A DNA stretch of 64,000 nt, taken from NCBI RefSeq assembly GCF_900188335.1, contig NZ_FZOY01000001.1, positions 434,001-498,000 of the forward strand, given 5' to 3'. This DNA is from Tropicimonas sediminicola. Its GTDB lineage: Bacteria > Pseudomonadota > Alphaproteobacteria > Rhodobacterales > Rhodobacteraceae. The position numbers were made by a program, and so were the translations under genes. The notes under the pieces are model-generated. The model was not told the origin of the DNA and made no database searches. It worked only from the letters and a program-made list of their open reading frames with translations. Shown in pieces: positions 62,294 through 64,000 of the stretch. Position 1 is the stretch's first letter. Each line of letters opens with the position of its first letter.

Positions 62294-62974
62294 TCACTCC
62301 TTTCGGGCGTTCAGGAAGAATTGCGCGATCCGGTGGCCGAAGGCGGCGTTGCTGTCGGGCTGCCCCAGGGCTGCGGCCGCGCCCTGCTTGATCTCGTCGG
62401 GCAGGTTCGCGCCGCGAGTGCGGATCAGCCCCTCGATCTCGCGTGACGAGAACTCGGGATGCGGCTGGATCGTGTAGATGCTGTCGCCGTAGAGCAGGGC
62501 CGCGTTCTCGCAGAATTCGGAGGATCCGACGAGCTTTGCCTCGGCCGGGCGGCGGGTGACCTGGTCCTGGTGCCAGGCGTTGAGCAACACCTCCTCACCA
62601 TCGAAATCGTAGGGCTGCCGGCCGACGGACCAGCCGCCGCCGAACTTCTCCACCGTGCCACCGAGCGCCTTGGCGATCACCTGGTGGCCGAAGCAGATGC
62701 CCACGAGTGGCCGGCCGCTGGCCTTGATGTCGCGGACGAAGGCTTCCAGCTTCGGAATCCACGGCAGGTCCTCGTAGGCGCCATGCCGGGAGCCGGAGAT
62801 CAGCCAGCCATCGGCCTCCTCCGGGCTGTCGGGAAAGACGCCGTCGACCACCGACCACGTGGTGAAGTCGAAGCCATGCCCGTCCAGCATGCGGGCGTAG
62901 AGGTCGGAATAGGTGCCGCTCTCGGGGACCAGTTCGTCCGGGAAATGGCCTGCCTGAAGGATACCGATGCGCAT
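62294..62974 (-). CDS. Class I glutamine amidotransferase-like protein
   Basis: A 226-residue GATase1-fold hydrolase. The triad is Cys in VGICFGHQVIAKALGG (about 94), with His and Glu in TIQPHPEF (about 174). The fold is shared by GMP-synthase-type amidotransferases and by gamma-glutamyl hydrolases (PuuD is another family with a similar job). Lying between two glutamine-synthetase-like genes suggests that it cleaves gamma-glutamyl compounds made or consumed by them. Confidence 0.85.
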   Translation of the reverse strand: MRIGILQAGHFPDELVPESGTYSDLYARMLDGHGFDFTTWSVVDGVFPDSPEEADGWLISGSRHGAYEDLPWIPKLEAFVRDIKASGRPLVGICFGHQVIAKALGGTVEKFGGGWSVGRQPYDFDGEEVLLNAWHQDQVTRRPAEAKLVGSSEFCENAALLYGDSIYTIQPHPEFSSREIEGLIRTRGANLPDEIKQGAAAALGQPDSNAAFGHRIAQFFLNARKE

Positions 62975-63019
62975 GTCTGACGCTGTCCTGTTCGGGGGGA
63001 TGCCTGACGCGGGGCCGCG

Positions 63020-64000
63020 TCAGACGGTGTCGATATAGAGCTCGATCTGCTCGGCCTTGGAGGTTTCCTGCATGTAATGCAACTCCTGCCGCTTCGTCAT
63101 CACGTAGTTCTGGATCAGTTCCGGCGCAAAGATGCGGGCGGTTTCCTCGCAGGATTCGAACCGGTCGATCGCATCCTTCCAGTTGGTCGGGATGCTCGGC
63201 AGGTCGAGCTTGTAGGCATTGCCGGTGATCGGCTCGGGCGGCATCTTGCCGTCCTCGATCCCGTTCATCGCGGCGCCGAGCACGGCGGCGATGGTGAGGT
63301 AGGGGTTCACGTCCCCGCCCGACAGCCGATGCTCGATCCGCCGCGCGCGGTGGTCGCCGCTCGGCACCCGGACGGCGGTGGTGCGGTTCTCGTAGGCCCA
63401 GCAGATGCCCGTCGGCGCATGGGCGCCGGGCACCATCCGGTCGTAGCTGTTGGCATGCGGGGCGTAGATCAGCGTGCTGCCCGGCATGGCATTGAGACAG
63501 CCGTTGACCGCGTGCAGCAGCAGGTTGCTGCCGGTGTCCGTGCCGTCGTCGAAGATGTTGTTGCCGTTCTTGTCGAGCACCGAGAAGTGCATGTGCAGCC
63601 CGGAGCCGGCGTAATCCTCATAGGGTTTGGCCATGAAGCTCGCGGCAAAGCCGTGGCGCCGCGCGAGGCCCTTGACCAGCATCTTGAACAGCCAGGCGTC
63701 ATCGGCGGCGCGCAGGGCATCTTCCTGGTGCATCAGGTTGATCTCGAACTGTCCGGTGCCAGCCTCAGAGATCGCGGTGTCGGCGGGAATGTCCATCGCC
63801 TCGCAGGCGTCGTAGAGCTCGGTGAAGAACTTGTCGAACACGTCGAGCGCGCGCAGCGACAGGATCTCGCCCATCATCCGGCGCTTGCCGGTCCGCGGCG
63901 AGGGCGGGACGCGCAGCTTCTGGCCGCTGTCGTCGATCAGGAAGAATTCCAGTTCCACCGCGACGACGGGCGTCAGCCCGCGGTCGGTGTAGCGGGCCAC
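63020..64000 (-). CDS. Glutamine synthetase-family protein (partial; N-terminal part beyond window)
   Basis: The C-terminal 326 residues of a second GS-fold protein; the true start lies to the right of the window. VAVELEFFLID (metal site), SGLHMHFSVLDKNGNNIFDD, and YENRTTAVRVPSGDHRARRIEHRLSG mirror the first paralogue. It is only moderately alike to the other one (C-terminal halves differ), so the pair is an old duplication with probably distinct substrates. 45 bases separate it from the amidotransferase. Confidence 0.87.
   Translation of the reverse strand: MARYTDRGLTPVVAVELEFFLIDDSGQKLRVPPSPRTGKRRMMGEILSLRALDVFDKFFTELYDACEAMDIPADTAISEAGTGQFEINLMHQEDALRAADDAWLFKMLVKGLARRHGFAASFMAKPYEDYAGSGLHMHFSVLDKNGNNIFDDGTDTGSNLLLHAVNGCLNAMPGSTLIYAPHANSYDRMVPGAHAPTGICWAYENRTTAVRVPSGDHRARRIEHRLSGGDVNPYLTIAAVLGAAMNGIEDGKMPPEPITGNAYKLDLPSIPTNWKDAIDRFESCEETARIFAPELIQNYVMTKRQELHYMQETSKAEQIELYIDTV

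Noticed and set aside
1-64000. tRNA, rRNA, CRISPR array, phage or transposase genes
   Set aside because: I looked for tRNA T-arm patterns, repeat-spacer arrays and transposase motifs and found none.

Overview
This is a GC-rich, densely coded stretch of chromosome from an alphaproteobacterium, most likely a member of the Rhodobacteraceae (roseobacter/Rhodobacter group). The reasons are a SAM/SAH-type riboswitch directly before metK (a class known from Rhodobacterales), the irr / fabA-fabB-fabI divergon, an FdsGBACD formate dehydrogenase, a phaZ / phaC-phaP-phaR block with CTGC-N3-GCAG PhaR operators, and FNR-type boxes. I see no tRNA, rRNA, CRISPR array, prophage or intact insertion sequence. 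Genes of ordinary metabolism fill nearly all of it.

Layout. 1-8.6 kb: haloacid dehalogenase (cut by the window edge), VOC protein, fabI-fabB-fabA opposite irr, an NCS2 purine permease, a divergent glycosyltransferase-like protein, miaB. 8.6-15.2 kb: phoH-ybeY-corC-lnt, then a riboswitch-controlled metK and trmB. 15.2-25 kb: two aldo/keto reductases, aroA, cmk, rpsA, ihfB, lapA, trpF, a GNAT gene and trpB. 24.8-31.6 kb: DUF2237, pth, lrgAB, rplY, a P2A-type ATPase and a small phasin-like gene. 32.5-39 kb: gap, rpe, then a metallo-beta-lactamase-fold / redoxin / two HAD phosphatase operon (gph and cbbY types) and a YscW-META fusion protein. 39-46 kb: an NsrR-like Rrf2 regulator divergent from cydDC-cydAB-cydX. 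46-54 kb: a SLAC1/TehA channel, a LysR regulator and the fds operon. 54-58.6 kb: PHA metabolism. 58.6-64 kb: LysR, a DegT-type aminotransferase, and two glutamine-synthetase-like enzymes flanking a glutamine amidotransferase (gamma-glutamyl-amine metabolism is the best guess).

The most interesting signal is regulatory. Two intergenic palindromes with the form ATTC-N8-GAAT, the pattern reported for SqrR-type persulfide-responsive repressors, lie before the metallo-beta-lactamase-fold / redoxin operon (35104-35119) and before cydA (43009-43024). At cydA the palindrome is immediately downstream of a perfect FNR box (TTGAT-N4-ATCAA). A second FNR-like box sits near -41.5 of a predicted cydD promoter. 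Together this suggests that cytochrome bd, a sulfide-tolerant oxidase, is integrated into a low-oxygen plus sulfide/persulfide response. Other signals are a SAM/SAH riboswitch with an unusually long linker, a dispersed intergenic repeat in four copies, and a hairpin that overlaps the ribosome binding site of fdsG.
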